Source: CAYNNQ01 sp964398785
GTDB lineage: Bacteria; Desulfobacterota; Desulfovibrionia; Desulfovibrionales; Desulfonatronovibrionaceae
Assembly (NCBI GenBank): GCA_964398785.1
Contig: CAYNNQ010000002.1
Coordinates: 93,527 to 157,526, forward strand
DNA length: 64,000 nucleotides
Reading direction: 5' to 3'
How positions within the stretch are numbered: the first letter of the stretch is position 1; each line of letters starts with the position of its first letter. This document shows positions 53,871 through 63,125 of the stretch, piece by piece. A program made the translations under genes and the position numbers. A model generated the notes under the pieces. It did not search any database. It saw only the letters and a program-made list of their open reading frames with translations, and was not told the DNA's origin.

Positions 53871-54662
53871 TCAATTTTCGATTCCGTTTTCCTGCACTTC
53901 GGCTATGAACTTTTCCACTAATTCCTTGTCCAGAGCATAGCCTTCCATTTCACGTAGTATTTTGAATACTTCGGATGGAGGACGTTTGTTTTGATAAGGC
54001 CTGTTGGTGGTCATGGCGTCGAAGCAGTCGGCCACGCTAATTATCCTGGCTCCAGTGGGAATCTGCGATCCACGCAGTCCGTATGGGTAGCCCTGTCCGT
54101 CTATCCGTTCGTGGTGATAACGCACGTATTTTAGTACAGGCCCTAGAAAATGCAGATCTTTGAGTATCCTTTCCCCGATTAAGGGATGTTGTTTTATCTC
54201 CTCCTGCATTGTCTGGTCCGGTTTGTTTTCATTATTGGCAAAGAGGCAGTCGCTGAAACCTATCTTGCCTATGTCGTGGAGCATGCCACCAAGCTTTATG
54301 TTGATGACTTCCTCCTGATTCAATTGAAGCCTGTGGCTTAGCCGTTCGCTGTAAGCGGAAACGCGCTGGGAATGTCCCCGTGTGTATTCATCCCTGGCTT
54401 CCAGGGCATTGGCAATTGTGGAAACGGTCTCCAGTATATTATCTTTAAGTTGCTGGTTGGCCTTGCGTAGTTCCGTAACCAATTCTTCGAGGCGCATCTC
54501 CCGGGCTTCGATTTTGACCATCATCATGCCCATGGCTTCGGCAATTCGCTGGACATTCCGATCATAGTCCGGCTTAGTGAATTCCATTATTTCATTCGTG
54601 TATATCCCTCTGGATACATTTTCAATCGTTTCTATCAATTTTTCCACAATATTTTGTTTCAT
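53871..54662 (-). CDS. HD-GYP domain phosphodiesterase with N-terminal coiled coil
   Basis: About 263 residues. A helical N-terminus with LEELVTELRKANQQLKDNIL leads into HD-GYP (LGGMLHDIGKIGFSD; YHHERIDGQGYPYG). It should hydrolyse c-di-GMP. No sensor or membrane segment remains. ATG 54662 follows GAGGATATCC and was preferred to an upstream start at 54689. It lies upstream of the frameshifted GGDEF gene on the same strand, so a synthase and a hydrolase were once paired. Confidence 0.92.
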   Translation of the reverse strand: MKQNIVEKLIETIENVSRGIYTNEIMEFTKPDYDRNVQRIAEAMGMMMVKIEAREMRLEELVTELRKANQQLKDNILETVSTIANALEARDEYTRGHSQRVSAYSERLSHRLQLNQEEVINIKLGGMLHDIGKIGFSDCLFANNENKPDQTMQEEIKQHPLIGERILKDLHFLGPVLKYVRYHHERIDGQGYPYGLRGSQIPTGARIISVADCFDAMTTNRPYQNKRPPSEVFKILREMEGYALDKELVEKFIAEVQENGIEN

Positions 54663-54872
54663 ACGGATATCCTCATGAAGGGTCTGCATAGATTGGGGTG
54701 ATTTGTGGACTATACAATCAGAAGCTTATATGGATATTAAATATATCAAGGGTTTTTTACAAGGGTAGGGAGGGCAAAATATTGTATTGGATATGCATTA
54801 TCTAAACGGATTTTTGAGGGATTAAAGGATTGCACAAATTGTGAACGAGCTCAGCTCCCGCAACAAAGGAAA

Positions 54873-55769
54873 TCAATTTAAGGTTTTTTTGTTTTGTAAA
54901 ATAAGTCCGGCCAAAATTAAAAACAGCCCGAAAACAGTGGAGGGCAGTATTTTTTCTCCAACCAGAAAATGTATAAACACCAAGGACAGAAATGGGGACA
55001 GATATATCAGATTACTCACTTGGGCAGTTGTTCGGGAGAATCTAAGGGCCTGGAGCCAGAATACGAAAGTTATGCCCATCTCAAACAGCCCCACGTAAAT
55101 TGCTCCTAAAAGCCCTTTGTTCGAAGTGATGAGGAAAGTGGAAACAAAGGGAGTTAAGATGGAAAGGTATACTGTACCCAGAAGAAAATTGAGGAGCAAA
55201 CGCAGTATGGGGGGAAGATCGTCCTTAATATTGGCTATCCAGTACAGGCCCCAGACTATGGTACTGAAAAGGGCCAGGAAAACCCCTAGGGGGTCGGAAA
55301 AATTCAGGGTCCACGGTTTGCCGTGAGTGGAGATTAGCACTACCCCCAGATAACTGATGATAATGGCCGCGATCCTGTGTTTGGTGATTTTTTGTCCCAG
55401 CAGGGGTACGGATAAAATGGCTATGGTTATTCCCCAGGTGTAGTTGAGGGGCTGGGCTTCCTGGGCCGGAAGCAACTCGTAGGCCTTAAAAAGTATCAGG
55501 TAGTAAAGAAAGGGGTTTAAAAAACCCAGATATGCGGAAGAGAAAAGATGTTTTTGGGTGATCTGTTGGTAGAAGCGGGGTCCGTGAAAGGCCAGCGCCA
55601 GAAAAAAAAGGCACAATAATGAGGCAAGGCTGGAGAAAAATAAAAGCTGAACAAAATCCAGATAAACAAGACTTAATTTGAAGGCGGAGGCAACAGTGGA
55701 CCAAATAAGAACCGTGAGCCCCCCATACAAGTACGCTTTTTTCTGGTTATGCATGGGGGGTGTATTCAT
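54873..55769 (-). CDS. EamA family transporter
   Basis: This 298-residue protein has ten membrane segments in two EamA repeats: the first contains LTVLIWSTVASAFKLSLVYL, the second YVGLFEMGITFVFWLQALRF. Substrate is unknown. Its start is 9 bases after the stop of the amphi-Trp gene, so it may be the last member of the GAK-type operon. Confidence 0.87.
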   Translation of the reverse strand: MNTPPMHNQKKAYLYGGLTVLIWSTVASAFKLSLVYLDFVQLLFFSSLASLLCLFFLALAFHGPRFYQQITQKHLFSSAYLGFLNPFLYYLILFKAYELLPAQEAQPLNYTWGITIAILSVPLLGQKITKHRIAAIIISYLGVVLISTHGKPWTLNFSDPLGVFLALFSTIVWGLYWIANIKDDLPPILRLLLNFLLGTVYLSILTPFVSTFLITSNKGLLGAIYVGLFEMGITFVFWLQALRFSRTTAQVSNLIYLSPFLSLVFIHFLVGEKILPSTVFGLFLILAGLILQNKKTLN

Positions 55770-55778
55770 TTTTTGACT

Positions 55779-56231
55779 TTAGGTGGTGGGCTTGCTGGCT
55801 CCACCCTTTTTCCCTGTTTGGGGCTTTGATTGGCTTGTCTGTGTCTTGCTTCCCGTTTGAGAGGTTGCGGGACTTTCTGAAGATGCCGAAGAGGTGGAAG
55901 CTTCTTTCTTTTCCTCAGTGGCTTCTGTTCCGCTCTCCCCTGAGGAAGTAGTTGTTTCGGGCTCTTTTTGGGAGATGGTAATTTTGCTTTCACTTTCTTC
56001 AGAAGATGCCGCAGGTACCCAGCTGAGCTCCAGGGAGAATTTTTCCTTTCCCTTTTGCTTGGCCTCAACTGCCACATTGATGGAATCCGGGGGGAGCATG
56101 GTAAGGTATTCCTCCCCTTGCTGGACTACAACTTTGCCCTCTTTGAATCCTTTGGTCAATTCCTCCAGGTAAGTAATTACCTCCTGCAACTGCATTTGAG
56201 TTTTGGTTTCGATCTTGTTTTTTTCATTCAT
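55779..56231 (-). CDS. Amphi-Trp domain protein with low-complexity tail
   Basis: About 150 residues. The N-terminal amphi-Trp domain (VITYLEELTKGFKEGKVVV, MLPPDSINVAVEAKQK, FSLELSW with the defining Trp near residue 70) is followed by a tail of Ser, Thr, Glu and Lys (about 75-150). ATG 56231 follows AAAGGAGGCAG; an upstream start would read through this site. The domain matches the second amphi-Trp protein at 61614 and the front of the XXXCH protein. Function is unknown. Confidence 0.8.
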   Translation of the reverse strand: MNEKNKIETKTQMQLQEVITYLEELTKGFKEGKVVVQQGEEYLTMLPPDSINVAVEAKQKGKEKFSLELSWVPAASSEESESKITISQKEPETTTSSGESGTEATEEKKEASTSSASSESPATSQTGSKTQTSQSKPQTGKKGGASKPTT

Positions 56232-56357
56232 GTCTGCCTCCTTTTTTTGTTTTTCCATTAACATACATGCATTGGAAAAATTATTATTTGCATTTTCAAG
56301 ATTTATATGCCGTTTTATTCGAAAGATTCCGGATATCAGGGTGATTCCCTCTTTTGG

Positions 56358-56488
56358 GATACGCCTGCAAAAAATAATTTTTTGCAGGCAGTGTTAAGTT
56401 TTAAGTGTTTAAGGTTAAGTAAAGCCAAAGAGTTACAAAATTTAATCTGTGCGTTTCTTTCCAGTTTTCGACTTTTTGCAGTTGCGTC
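56358..56488 (+). repeat. Family B repeat inside the GAK-type operon (B5)
   Basis: GATACGCCTGCAAAAAATA and TTTTTTGCAGGCAGTGTTAA form the left hairpin; the right end is TTTTTGCAGTTGCGTC. It fills the gap between the CofD-like stop (56498) and the amphi-Trp start (56231), so it would be part of an operon transcript. Confidence 0.85.
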
Positions 56489-56497
56489 TTTTGGGGA

Positions 56498-57688
56498 TCA
56501 GCAAAGAGAGAGTAGGGCCTCACAGAGTTTTTCCGGGTCGACATAAGGCCGGGAATCCTTGGTTACCAATTCGCATTCCAGGATATCCACCCCGAATTGC
56601 ATAAGCATGCTTTTGTTTATCTTTCCCGGATACAGGGAAATATCTTTATCCAAAAGAATAAAATTCAACATATCCCCATTACTGAATTCAGAGCCCGCAT
56701 TTTGCAAAAGGAAGTGCATAAGCGTCTGCAACTGCATGTTCAGAGTCAGTCCGTGGCACTCCGGATCCGGTACTGTATTGGGAATAAATACCTTGGGGCA
56801 TTTGGCCTGACCTATAGCTTCGCTGACTCCTATGGGCAGAAGGTTGGCCAGGATGCTGGTGAAAAAGCTGCCCATGGGATAGCAAATTATGTCCGCCTTG
56901 CGGATTTTCTTTTTGACTTTTTCTCTTATTTCGGTCTCTACAGGTCGAGGATCATCTAGGTCCGGAATAAGAAATAACCTTTTTATGCTGTGTTTAATCC
57001 TGGGGACTTCCTTGCCGGTTATCATATGCTGTCCGCATACCGTTTCCCCGTTGTCCAGATGGGCGGCCAGATGTAGATCTTTATTTATGGCCGGCCGAAC
57101 AACTCCGCGTACCTCTACCAGTTTGGAGTATATGTATATTACCGGATCCAGGTGTCTTTTGTTCTCCAGATACCCGGCGGTAAGTACCAGATTACCTATG
57201 CTTGCACCGCGCAGATCGAAACCGTCGGGCATGTTTTCCGCGAATACTTCCATGTGGTGGCGTATTATTTTGCGCATGGGATCTGGCACGGAAGCCATAA
57301 GCTCGTGTTTCCCCATGACTATCTTCCACAGTTCTTCGTGCAGCTTTTGCTTGTCTTCTTTTTGGGGTAGCCTGTGGGCGAAAAGGGAATATATCTCCGG
57401 GTTGCCCTTTATGCTTTGGTCCGCCAGGGCCATAAGTCTGTTTCGGATATCTCCGACTGCCGGCATTCCAAAGGTGCGACGCAGCACTGCTGAGCTTCCT
57501 CCGGAATCAAAAGGGGTGATTATGTGGATGCTGTTATGTGTGTAATCGACTATATTTTGACTGACTTTCTTAAGTGCCGTGCCTCCGCTGAAAAAAAGCA
57601 CTTTTGGTCCAAGGGCGGGGGAATGCTGGAAACGAGCCAGTTTGTATTTGTCCGGGATTTCAATTTCCCTAGTGATTTGGATGCGCAT
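56498..57688 (-). CDS. GAK system CofD-like protein
   Basis: This 396-residue protein of the CofD/YvcK (UPF0052) superfamily has the nucleotide-type loop FFSGGTALKKVS (33-43), TPFDSGGSSAVLRRTFG (59-74) and GASIGNLVLTAGYL. CofD enzymes transfer a phospholactyl group from a nucleotide-activated donor, and YvcK binds UDP-sugars. The reaction here is unknown. It lies 4 bases after the HprK-like gene. I recall an NCBI family named GAK system CofD-like protein; I could not search it. Confidence 0.85.
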   Translation of the reverse strand: MRIQITREIEIPDKYKLARFQHSPALGPKVLFFSGGTALKKVSQNIVDYTHNSIHIITPFDSGGSSAVLRRTFGMPAVGDIRNRLMALADQSIKGNPEIYSLFAHRLPQKEDKQKLHEELWKIVMGKHELMASVPDPMRKIIRHHMEVFAENMPDGFDLRGASIGNLVLTAGYLENKRHLDPVIYIYSKLVEVRGVVRPAINKDLHLAAHLDNGETVCGQHMITGKEVPRIKHSIKRLFLIPDLDDPRPVETEIREKVKKKIRKADIICYPMGSFFTSILANLLPIGVSEAIGQAKCPKVFIPNTVPDPECHGLTLNMQLQTLMHFLLQNAGSEFSNGDMLNFILLDKDISLYPGKINKSMLMQFGVDILECELVTKDSRPYVDPEKLCEALLSLC

Positions 57689-57692
57689 ATTC

Positions 57693-58763
57693 TTAGCCTT
57701 TCAGAAATTGCATGCACTTTTTTGAGGCTGCGGTGAAATCTATCCCGCCGCTTATTTCGAATACCGGACGGCAGGAGAGCATGTTTATGTATGCCTTGGG
57801 GCTTAAGTCCGGTATACCCGGATTGTCCGGAAAAAAGAAAAGACCCGGGTCTTTCATGAAGGCCGGGAGAAGATCGCGGCGCTTCTTTATGTCCACTTGG
57901 TGAAAGTCCATCTTCCCCCCGTTTAGTTCCCAGTTGAGGATTACCAGACCCTCGTAGTCGGAGCAAAGTTCAAATTGGTCGGAGCCGAAACACTGATCTA
58001 TATATACATCGTATTTGTCTTCCAAAGTCCACAGTTTATGCGGGGGTAACTCGGAATATCTTTTTCGGTCTTTGCGGGGAACAATTTGTTGGAGGCGATC
58101 GTTATTTAAAGCTGTGCCCGGGTTTATACGCGGCAGCTTAGGGGTCCCGTGCATCCTTTGTTTCCGCCCGTTGGCCCCGATAAGCAGACGGTCGTTGCTT
58201 ACAAAAGTGCTGCCCTCCCGCATGATGTGCAGAGCCAGGGTGGATTTCCCCTTTCCGGAAAAGCCTGCGAGAGCCAGTCCCCCGTCTCCATACTTTACTC
58301 CGGCAGCGTGGCCCAGAATCATATTCTTATTGAGCATGCTTTCCATATATCGGCTGTTTATAAAATTTATTACCTGGTTCATGTTTCGGGAACAGGGACC
58401 AATCGCCAAGTTGTGCTCCAGGCCCACGATAAAAACCATGCCACTGTTCTTTTTGCGGATTATCCTGCCGTCCCGGAGTTCAATGAACTCCTCCTTGATT
58501 TTGTTTTTACCCCGTTCCGGCAGTTTTTGTGTATATCCTCCGGAGAGGAGGAAGTGATCTGTCTCCAGGGCGTGGACTACAATGGGGTCATCCGTTTTCA
58601 TTCCCGGGAAATACCGGAAATAGTGCTTTAGACCGGAATATAGATCGAAAGAATTAGTGTGGATTTCAATTGCTTGTCCGGAAAGATCTAGAAAAAATTC
58701 CAAGGGACACTCCACAGGAGGGACATGCTCTTGTAATATTTCCTTGCATGATTTTTCAACCAT
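57693..58763 (-). CDS. HprK-related kinase B of the GAK system
   Basis: This 356-residue protein has a P-loop GFSGKGKST (167-175) preceded by the helix MILGHAAGVKY, and a Walker B-like FVSNDRLLI. This is the HprK/P C-terminal fold, in which the kinase phosphorylates a Ser on a small protein, or PEP carboxykinase-like chemistry is done. The N-terminal half has no clear relative. It overlaps the ATP-grasp gene by 8 bases and is 4 bases from the CofD-like gene. The substrate is unknown; the small operon proteins are candidates. Confidence 0.88.
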   Translation of the reverse strand: MVEKSCKEILQEHVPPVECPLEFFLDLSGQAIEIHTNSFDLYSGLKHYFRYFPGMKTDDPIVVHALETDHFLLSGGYTQKLPERGKNKIKEEFIELRDGRIIRKKNSGMVFIVGLEHNLAIGPCSRNMNQVINFINSRYMESMLNKNMILGHAAGVKYGDGGLALAGFSGKGKSTLALHIMREGSTFVSNDRLLIGANGRKQRMHGTPKLPRINPGTALNNDRLQQIVPRKDRKRYSELPPHKLWTLEDKYDVYIDQCFGSDQFELCSDYEGLVILNWELNGGKMDFHQVDIKKRRDLLPAFMKDPGLFFFPDNPGIPDLSPKAYINMLSCRPVFEISGGIDFTAASKKCMQFLKG

Positions 58764-59631
58764 TTTGCAATCTCTCCATTACGTGTTGGACATAGAGCTT
58801 GGCGGCATCCTTCCCGCTGGCTTCCTGTATGCCCCGGAACCCCCCGAATGCGGAAACTTCAAAGACAATAGGTCCCGAAGCAGTTTCCGCAACATCGACA
58901 CAGGTAAAATCCAGGGAAAAAAGAGCTTGAGCCTTTTGGGCCACAGATATACTTTCCGAAGAAGGCGTGTATGGAGCGTATTTTCCTCCGTTGGCCGTTG
59001 TAGTGTTCCAGGAACCGTTTTGGGAACAACGCGCATAAGTGCTAATATATTCCCCGCCCAGGAAAGCCAGTCCAAGATCCTTGCCGTTCAGGTCGATTTT
59101 CTTCTGGATATACATAATCGGGTTTTCCCGTTTAAAAGCGGCGATTTCTTCCCGGGTTCCGCTGTCGGCCCGGATTAGACTCATCCCTCTGGCCTTGGTT
59201 GAATAAAGTGGCTTGAAGACCGCTTCTCCATAGGCTTTTACCGCCTCCAGGGCCTGGTCTATGTCTTCGGTGATGGTCGTCTCCGGCATGGGGATACCCG
59301 CCTGTTGCAAGGTTACAGTGCAGCTCAAACGGTCCAGGACCCGCATTATATTTCCTGGAGCGGAAAATATGGGCAACCCCGTTTCATGGAGAAAACGCAA
59401 GCATTCCAAGCGATCCAGGAGATCTGGAGAGTATTTCGCCCCGATTTTTTTTATTATCAAAGCGTCTAGTTTGCTTAAATCAATATCTTCAAAATAGGCT
59501 TTGTTTATGTTCAAGTGTACGCAAACCTTGTCCATATCTACCAGCAGACGGAAACCGGTGAATTGTTCCACGGTATCCGCGAGCTTTTCCGAAGACCAAC
59601 CGTTGCGGGTTCCTACAACACCTATACGCAT
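58756..59631 (-). CDS. GAK system ATP-grasp enzyme (RimK-like)
   Basis: This 291-residue protein has a RimK-like pre-ATP-grasp half and ATP-grasp fold: VLDRLSCTVTLQQAGIPMPE (near 98-116), ATP-binding Lys in AVFKPLYSTKARGM (K140), and the metal-binding end FEVSAFGGFRG. The usual Asn of FEVN is Ser here. ATP-grasp enzymes ligate a carboxylate to an amine or thiol, for example glutamate addition to a protein C-terminus by RimK. It overlaps the HprK-like gene by 8 bases. Substrate unknown. Confidence 0.87.
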   Translation of the reverse strand: MRIGVVGTRNGWSSEKLADTVEQFTGFRLLVDMDKVCVHLNINKAYFEDIDLSKLDALIIKKIGAKYSPDLLDRLECLRFLHETGLPIFSAPGNIMRVLDRLSCTVTLQQAGIPMPETTITEDIDQALEAVKAYGEAVFKPLYSTKARGMSLIRADSGTREEIAAFKRENPIMYIQKKIDLNGKDLGLAFLGGEYISTYARCSQNGSWNTTTANGGKYAPYTPSSESISVAQKAQALFSLDFTCVDVAETASGPIVFEVSAFGGFRGIQEASGKDAAKLYVQHVMERLQNG

Positions 59632-59673
59632 ATTAGAGGATCCTTTTATGGTTTTGAACAGATTTTTGCTCGT

Positions 59674-61416
59674 TTAATACAAAAGCACTTCCCGGGGCAG
59701 TTGAAAGTCTTCCCATCTGCCTTTATATTCGTATAGCTTAACCAAAAGATAATGGGCCCTTAAAAACATTTCCTTGGCGAACTCATAATTAAGTTCAAAA
59801 CGGGTGGATGTATAAAATGACCTGGCCAGAGCTATTGCCAACCGGGGTTCGAAATAATCGTCTCCATGTCTTTCAGCAAATTTTCGGGCAAAGCCGTAAA
59901 ATTGTTCCGTTATCCAGTTCAGACGCTTGCGCAAGTGGGGATCGAATACTGGTGTGCGGAAATTGGAAACCAGAAATACGGACACATCCTGCAGGTAGTC
60001 GAATTGTCTGGAGCGGTGCAGGTCAATGAAGTAAATGTCATTATTGTTGTGATAGTAAACAATGTTGTTTATGTTGAAATCACCGTGGATAAAGATGGTT
60101 AGTGTGGAGGGATGGTCCTTTTCAAATTCTGCTGCTTTTTCTAAAAGGGTATTAAGTGAATTTATCCGCAAATTATGTACTAGCTGTTCGTCGCCCTTGA
60201 ATTCCGGGTGTACCTGGATTACGCTTTCTCTTCTGGCATTTAGCTGTTTTAGATAGTCGGTAGGGGTCTTTTCCTTTTGTAAAGTGCTGTTCCATATCCA
60301 GCTCAAGGTTTCTTCCAGTTTGAAGTAAATATCCCGCAAAGTGCTTAATTCTGCTGTCAGGATTTCTTCGTCCAGTGTGCAGCCGGGAAGAAACTCCAAA
60401 AGCATGGAGGCCTTGTCTTCCTTTTCATCCTTTTGGTGGCTGAACACTTTGGGGACCAGACCGGGAAACATTTCCTGCCATTTTTCCAGGTTAATTTTTT
60501 CCCCGGAAATTTTGGCCGCCGATCCTTCCTTGAATATACTACCTTGGGCGCTTTCCAGGTTATGTTGTTTATCTTCCACCCGACCTATGCGACATCCGGA
60601 TCTAGTACCCCATATGCCCTGGAAATCCACCTCGGAGATGGGGCCTTCGAATCCGGTCTGATCCAAGTTCTGCTGCAGGGCCTGAAACTGATTGATCTTT
60701 ATTTTTTCCCCTATAATATTGAATATTATGGCCTCTCCCACGTTGAGCAGGGAATCCCCGATTCTTTCCAAATAACGTACTATGAATAAAATAGTTATAT
60801 AGTCCGCGTGATTGGCTTGATACTCAGACATCTCCCTTAAAATGCGTTTGAAATGGACTTCGTACATCTTATCCAATTTGTTTTCCGAGCGGCAGATATC
60901 CAGAGCCAGGGAAAGGTCGTCTTTACGCATCGCAGAGTTGATACTGGCCAGGGCCTGGACGATTTCCGTGAGCATCTCTTCGTAATTGAATCCATACAAG
61001 ACCTTATAATTACTCAGGTATTTCATTTGTTCTGTGATGTTTACGCAGAAATCGCCTATCCTTTCCAGGTTCACGGTTATTATGTGGATTGCCCTAATTT
61101 TGTTTATTTCCTGTTTTAATAGCCCGGAAGCGGGAAGGATCTTGGAGAAACACTTGTTCTCGATAACGTTTTTCAGATTATCAATATAGTCGTCCTTGTT
61201 GATAATCTTTTCATAAAGATCCGGTTCCGGAGAGTTGAGGAAGTCAAAAGTGTTATATACTTGGTTTTTTACTTCCAAAACCATGAAATAGAAATTTTCC
61301 TCGATAGTTTCAAAAGAGATCATAAGTTCCCAAAATAAGGTCTGTTCGTTGTGGTTTTGCGACCCCGGAAATAGCTCACCGCCATTAAGGGTAAAATACC
61401 TTTTCTTTGATTCCAC
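59674..61416 (-). CDS. PhoU-like domain fused to an aminoglycoside phosphotransferase-like kinase
   Basis: This protein of about 580 residues has two PhoU-type helical repeats in the front half (VNLERIGDFCVNITEQMKYL and RYLERIGDSLLNVGEAI, each with the E/D metal-contact pattern). After a linker, an APH-type kinase domain has the Brenner motif HGDFNINNI (near 444) and a metal-binding IDLHRSRQFDYLQDVS. APH-family kinases phosphorylate small molecules. The GTG 61416 start has no clear site; ATG 61323 after GGGAA is an alternative. It sits upstream of the ATP-grasp gene by about 40 bases, so it belongs to the operon. Confidence 0.82.
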   Translation of the reverse strand: MESKKRYFTLNGGELFPGSQNHNEQTLFWELMISFETIEENFYFMVLEVKNQVYNTFDFLNSPEPDLYEKIINKDDYIDNLKNVIENKCFSKILPASGLLKQEINKIRAIHIITVNLERIGDFCVNITEQMKYLSNYKVLYGFNYEEMLTEIVQALASINSAMRKDDLSLALDICRSENKLDKMYEVHFKRILREMSEYQANHADYITILFIVRYLERIGDSLLNVGEAIIFNIIGEKIKINQFQALQQNLDQTGFEGPISEVDFQGIWGTRSGCRIGRVEDKQHNLESAQGSIFKEGSAAKISGEKINLEKWQEMFPGLVPKVFSHQKDEKEDKASMLLEFLPGCTLDEEILTAELSTLRDIYFKLEETLSWIWNSTLQKEKTPTDYLKQLNARRESVIQVHPEFKGDEQLVHNLRINSLNTLLEKAAEFEKDHPSTLTIFIHGDFNINNIVYYHNNNDIYFIDLHRSRQFDYLQDVSVFLVSNFRTPVFDPHLRKRLNWITEQFYGFARKFAERHGDDYFEPRLAIALARSFYTSTRFELNYEFAKEMFLRAHYLLVKLYEYKGRWEDFQLPREVLLY

Positions 61417-61496
61417 GGTTTAGTTTTGGACAAAGCAGGGTTAGGTGAAAATGTAACCCGTAAAGACTGCGCACTTTGCATGCCCGGATTCGCCTG

Positions 61497-61608
61497 CGAG
61501 AAATATACTTTTGCAGGCAGCTTTAAGTTAAAAGTGTTAAGAGAGATCAAATATTTGCTGCGTTTAGTCCATACGTTTAAACTCAAGCTACGGTTTTTTG
61601 CGGATGTC
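61497..61608 (+). repeat. Family B repeat, diverged, inside the GAK-type operon (B6)
   Basis: CGCCTGCGAGAAATATAC and TTTTGCAGGCAGCTTTAAG are the left hairpin. The right end is degenerate (TTTTTTGCGGATGTC). It lies between the amphi-Trp stop and the PhoU-kinase start. Confidence 0.6.
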
Positions 61609-61613
61609 TCTGG

Positions 61614-61886
61614 CTATGTGGATATGTTTACCGGAGCGGTGGAGATAAGTTCGCTGGAGCGGTCGTCTTTCCATTCTATTTTGAGGGATATCCTGTTCAC
61701 GTCATCCTTTTTTTTTGCTTTTATGGAAAATTTCAATAGTCCTTGGGGAAGAAGGTCGATGCTCTCCGAATTATTGGATAGGTGGAAGCTCCCTCTTTCC
61801 AGTCCGTCTTCCAGAGCCTGCAGAAATTGCTTGATGGATTGCCCATCTTGAATGGATTCGTGGGAAAATTTTTGATCATGGGACAT
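61614..61886 (-). CDS. Second amphi-Trp domain protein
   Basis: This 90-residue protein is nearly all amphi-Trp domain: SIKQFLQALEDGLERGSFHL, LLPQGLLKFSIKAKKK, ISLKIEW with the Trp. The ATG follows GAGAGGAAC. It is upstream of the PhoU-kinase gene and downstream of the PHP-like gene. Confidence 0.8.
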   Translation of the reverse strand: MSHDQKFSHESIQDGQSIKQFLQALEDGLERGSFHLSNNSESIDLLPQGLLKFSIKAKKKDDVNRISLKIEWKDDRSSELISTAPVNIST

Positions 61887-61948
61887 GTTTTGTTCCTCTC
61901 TTGTCTTTAAGCTTTTTGGGTTTTGATTACTTGCTCCCGTATGTGGCT

Positions 61949-63109
61949 TTATCCGGCGAGGCGTTTTTTATAGGCATCGATGATGTTGCTTCGGTTTACC
62001 TGGGAAGTGACCAGCTTTTTTTGGATTTTCAGATCGTCCCAGGCCGGCTGATATCCAATTTCCCTTTTGGCTTTTTCCTTGTCCATGTTTTCTGCTTTCT
62101 TGGCTTTTTCTCCCATATGAGTGTCATCGCCCATGAAAATCAGGATTTCCCTGTTAGAGGCGGATCTGTCGCGGTTTTTGCGGTTTACCACGGAGATCAG
62201 AAAATCCGTGTATCTCTGGGATTGTGGGTTCCATACCTCGTAACCGTCCACGTCGTAGTCGGCCAAGAGGATGGGCCAGAATTGTTCCGGATGGGGAACT
62301 ACTATGCCTCCTCCGTGCAGGCGAGCTTCTTCAATTATTTCCGTGGTCCGGTAGAAGTAGTTCAGGCTGAAATCCGCCTTGACTCCCTCTTTTACCTCTT
62401 TGAGAAAAGCCAAGGTCCTATCCAGGAGTTGTTCCGGATAGTTACCCCGCAGGCAGAAGAAAAAGTCCCGCAGTACTTTATTTTTTATACTGTTAGGGGG
62501 TAGGGAAGAATAATGCTTGTCAATCAGCACCTCTATTTTCCGGACATAAGCCTGCGCAAAATTGAGTATTTCCTTGGTTGTACCGGTTTTACGGGCGGCT
62601 TCTTCCACTTTTGGCGAACTTTTGTTGGTTACGGCATGGATGAATTCAAAGAGTTGGGATGCCCGATACCTACGGGTATGCTCCAGCATGGCCCGAAGTA
62701 CATCCGCATTTTCCACTTTTTCTTTTTCGAAATGTAAAAGTAGCTGTACTTTCTGGTTAAATCCCCGGGAATAGCAATCTACTTCCACTCCACTATATCC
62801 TTTATACTCCCACAATTCGTTGTGTTGAGTGGGGATAACCAATTCTTTTTCCACGTTGGGAAACATGGCGTGCATTCTCTGTACCGCCATTTCTATGGGG
62901 ACATGTTCCGGATGCCAGTGAGTAGCGAGTACCACCTTTTGATGCGGATAGCTTGCTTCCGGGATGGTTACTTGCTTTTTTTGCTCTTCAGTTAATTTTT
63001 CTGAAATAATAGAGAAAAATATGTTTTCCTCTTCTTCGGTGATTTCCTCGGGGATCTTTTCCGGAGCAAGGTTATATACCTGTTTAATCCTGTTTTGTTT
63101 TGCCTGCAT
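61949..63109 (-). CDS. PHP-domain-like protein of the GAK-type operon
   Basis: About 387 residues. HWHPEHVPIEM is a HxH-type first motif, TQHNELWEY a second His site, GGGIVVPHPEQFWP resembles the PHP HPE motif, and MGDDTHMGEKAKK resembles the final DxH. This is the layout of PHP metallophosphoesterases, although the second half is unusual. The start at ATG 63109 lies 16 bases after the XXXCH stop; an ORF to 63253 would overlap that gene and is not needed. Substrate is unknown. Confidence 0.65.
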   Translation of the reverse strand: MQAKQNRIKQVYNLAPEKIPEEITEEEENIFFSIISEKLTEEQKKQVTIPEASYPHQKVVLATHWHPEHVPIEMAVQRMHAMFPNVEKELVIPTQHNELWEYKGYSGVEVDCYSRGFNQKVQLLLHFEKEKVENADVLRAMLEHTRRYRASQLFEFIHAVTNKSSPKVEEAARKTGTTKEILNFAQAYVRKIEVLIDKHYSSLPPNSIKNKVLRDFFFCLRGNYPEQLLDRTLAFLKEVKEGVKADFSLNYFYRTTEIIEEARLHGGGIVVPHPEQFWPILLADYDVDGYEVWNPQSQRYTDFLISVVNRKNRDRSASNREILIFMGDDTHMGEKAKKAENMDKEKAKREIGYQPAWDDLKIQKKLVTSQVNRSNIIDAYKKRLAG

Positions 63110-63125
63110 GCCAATTCCATTACCT

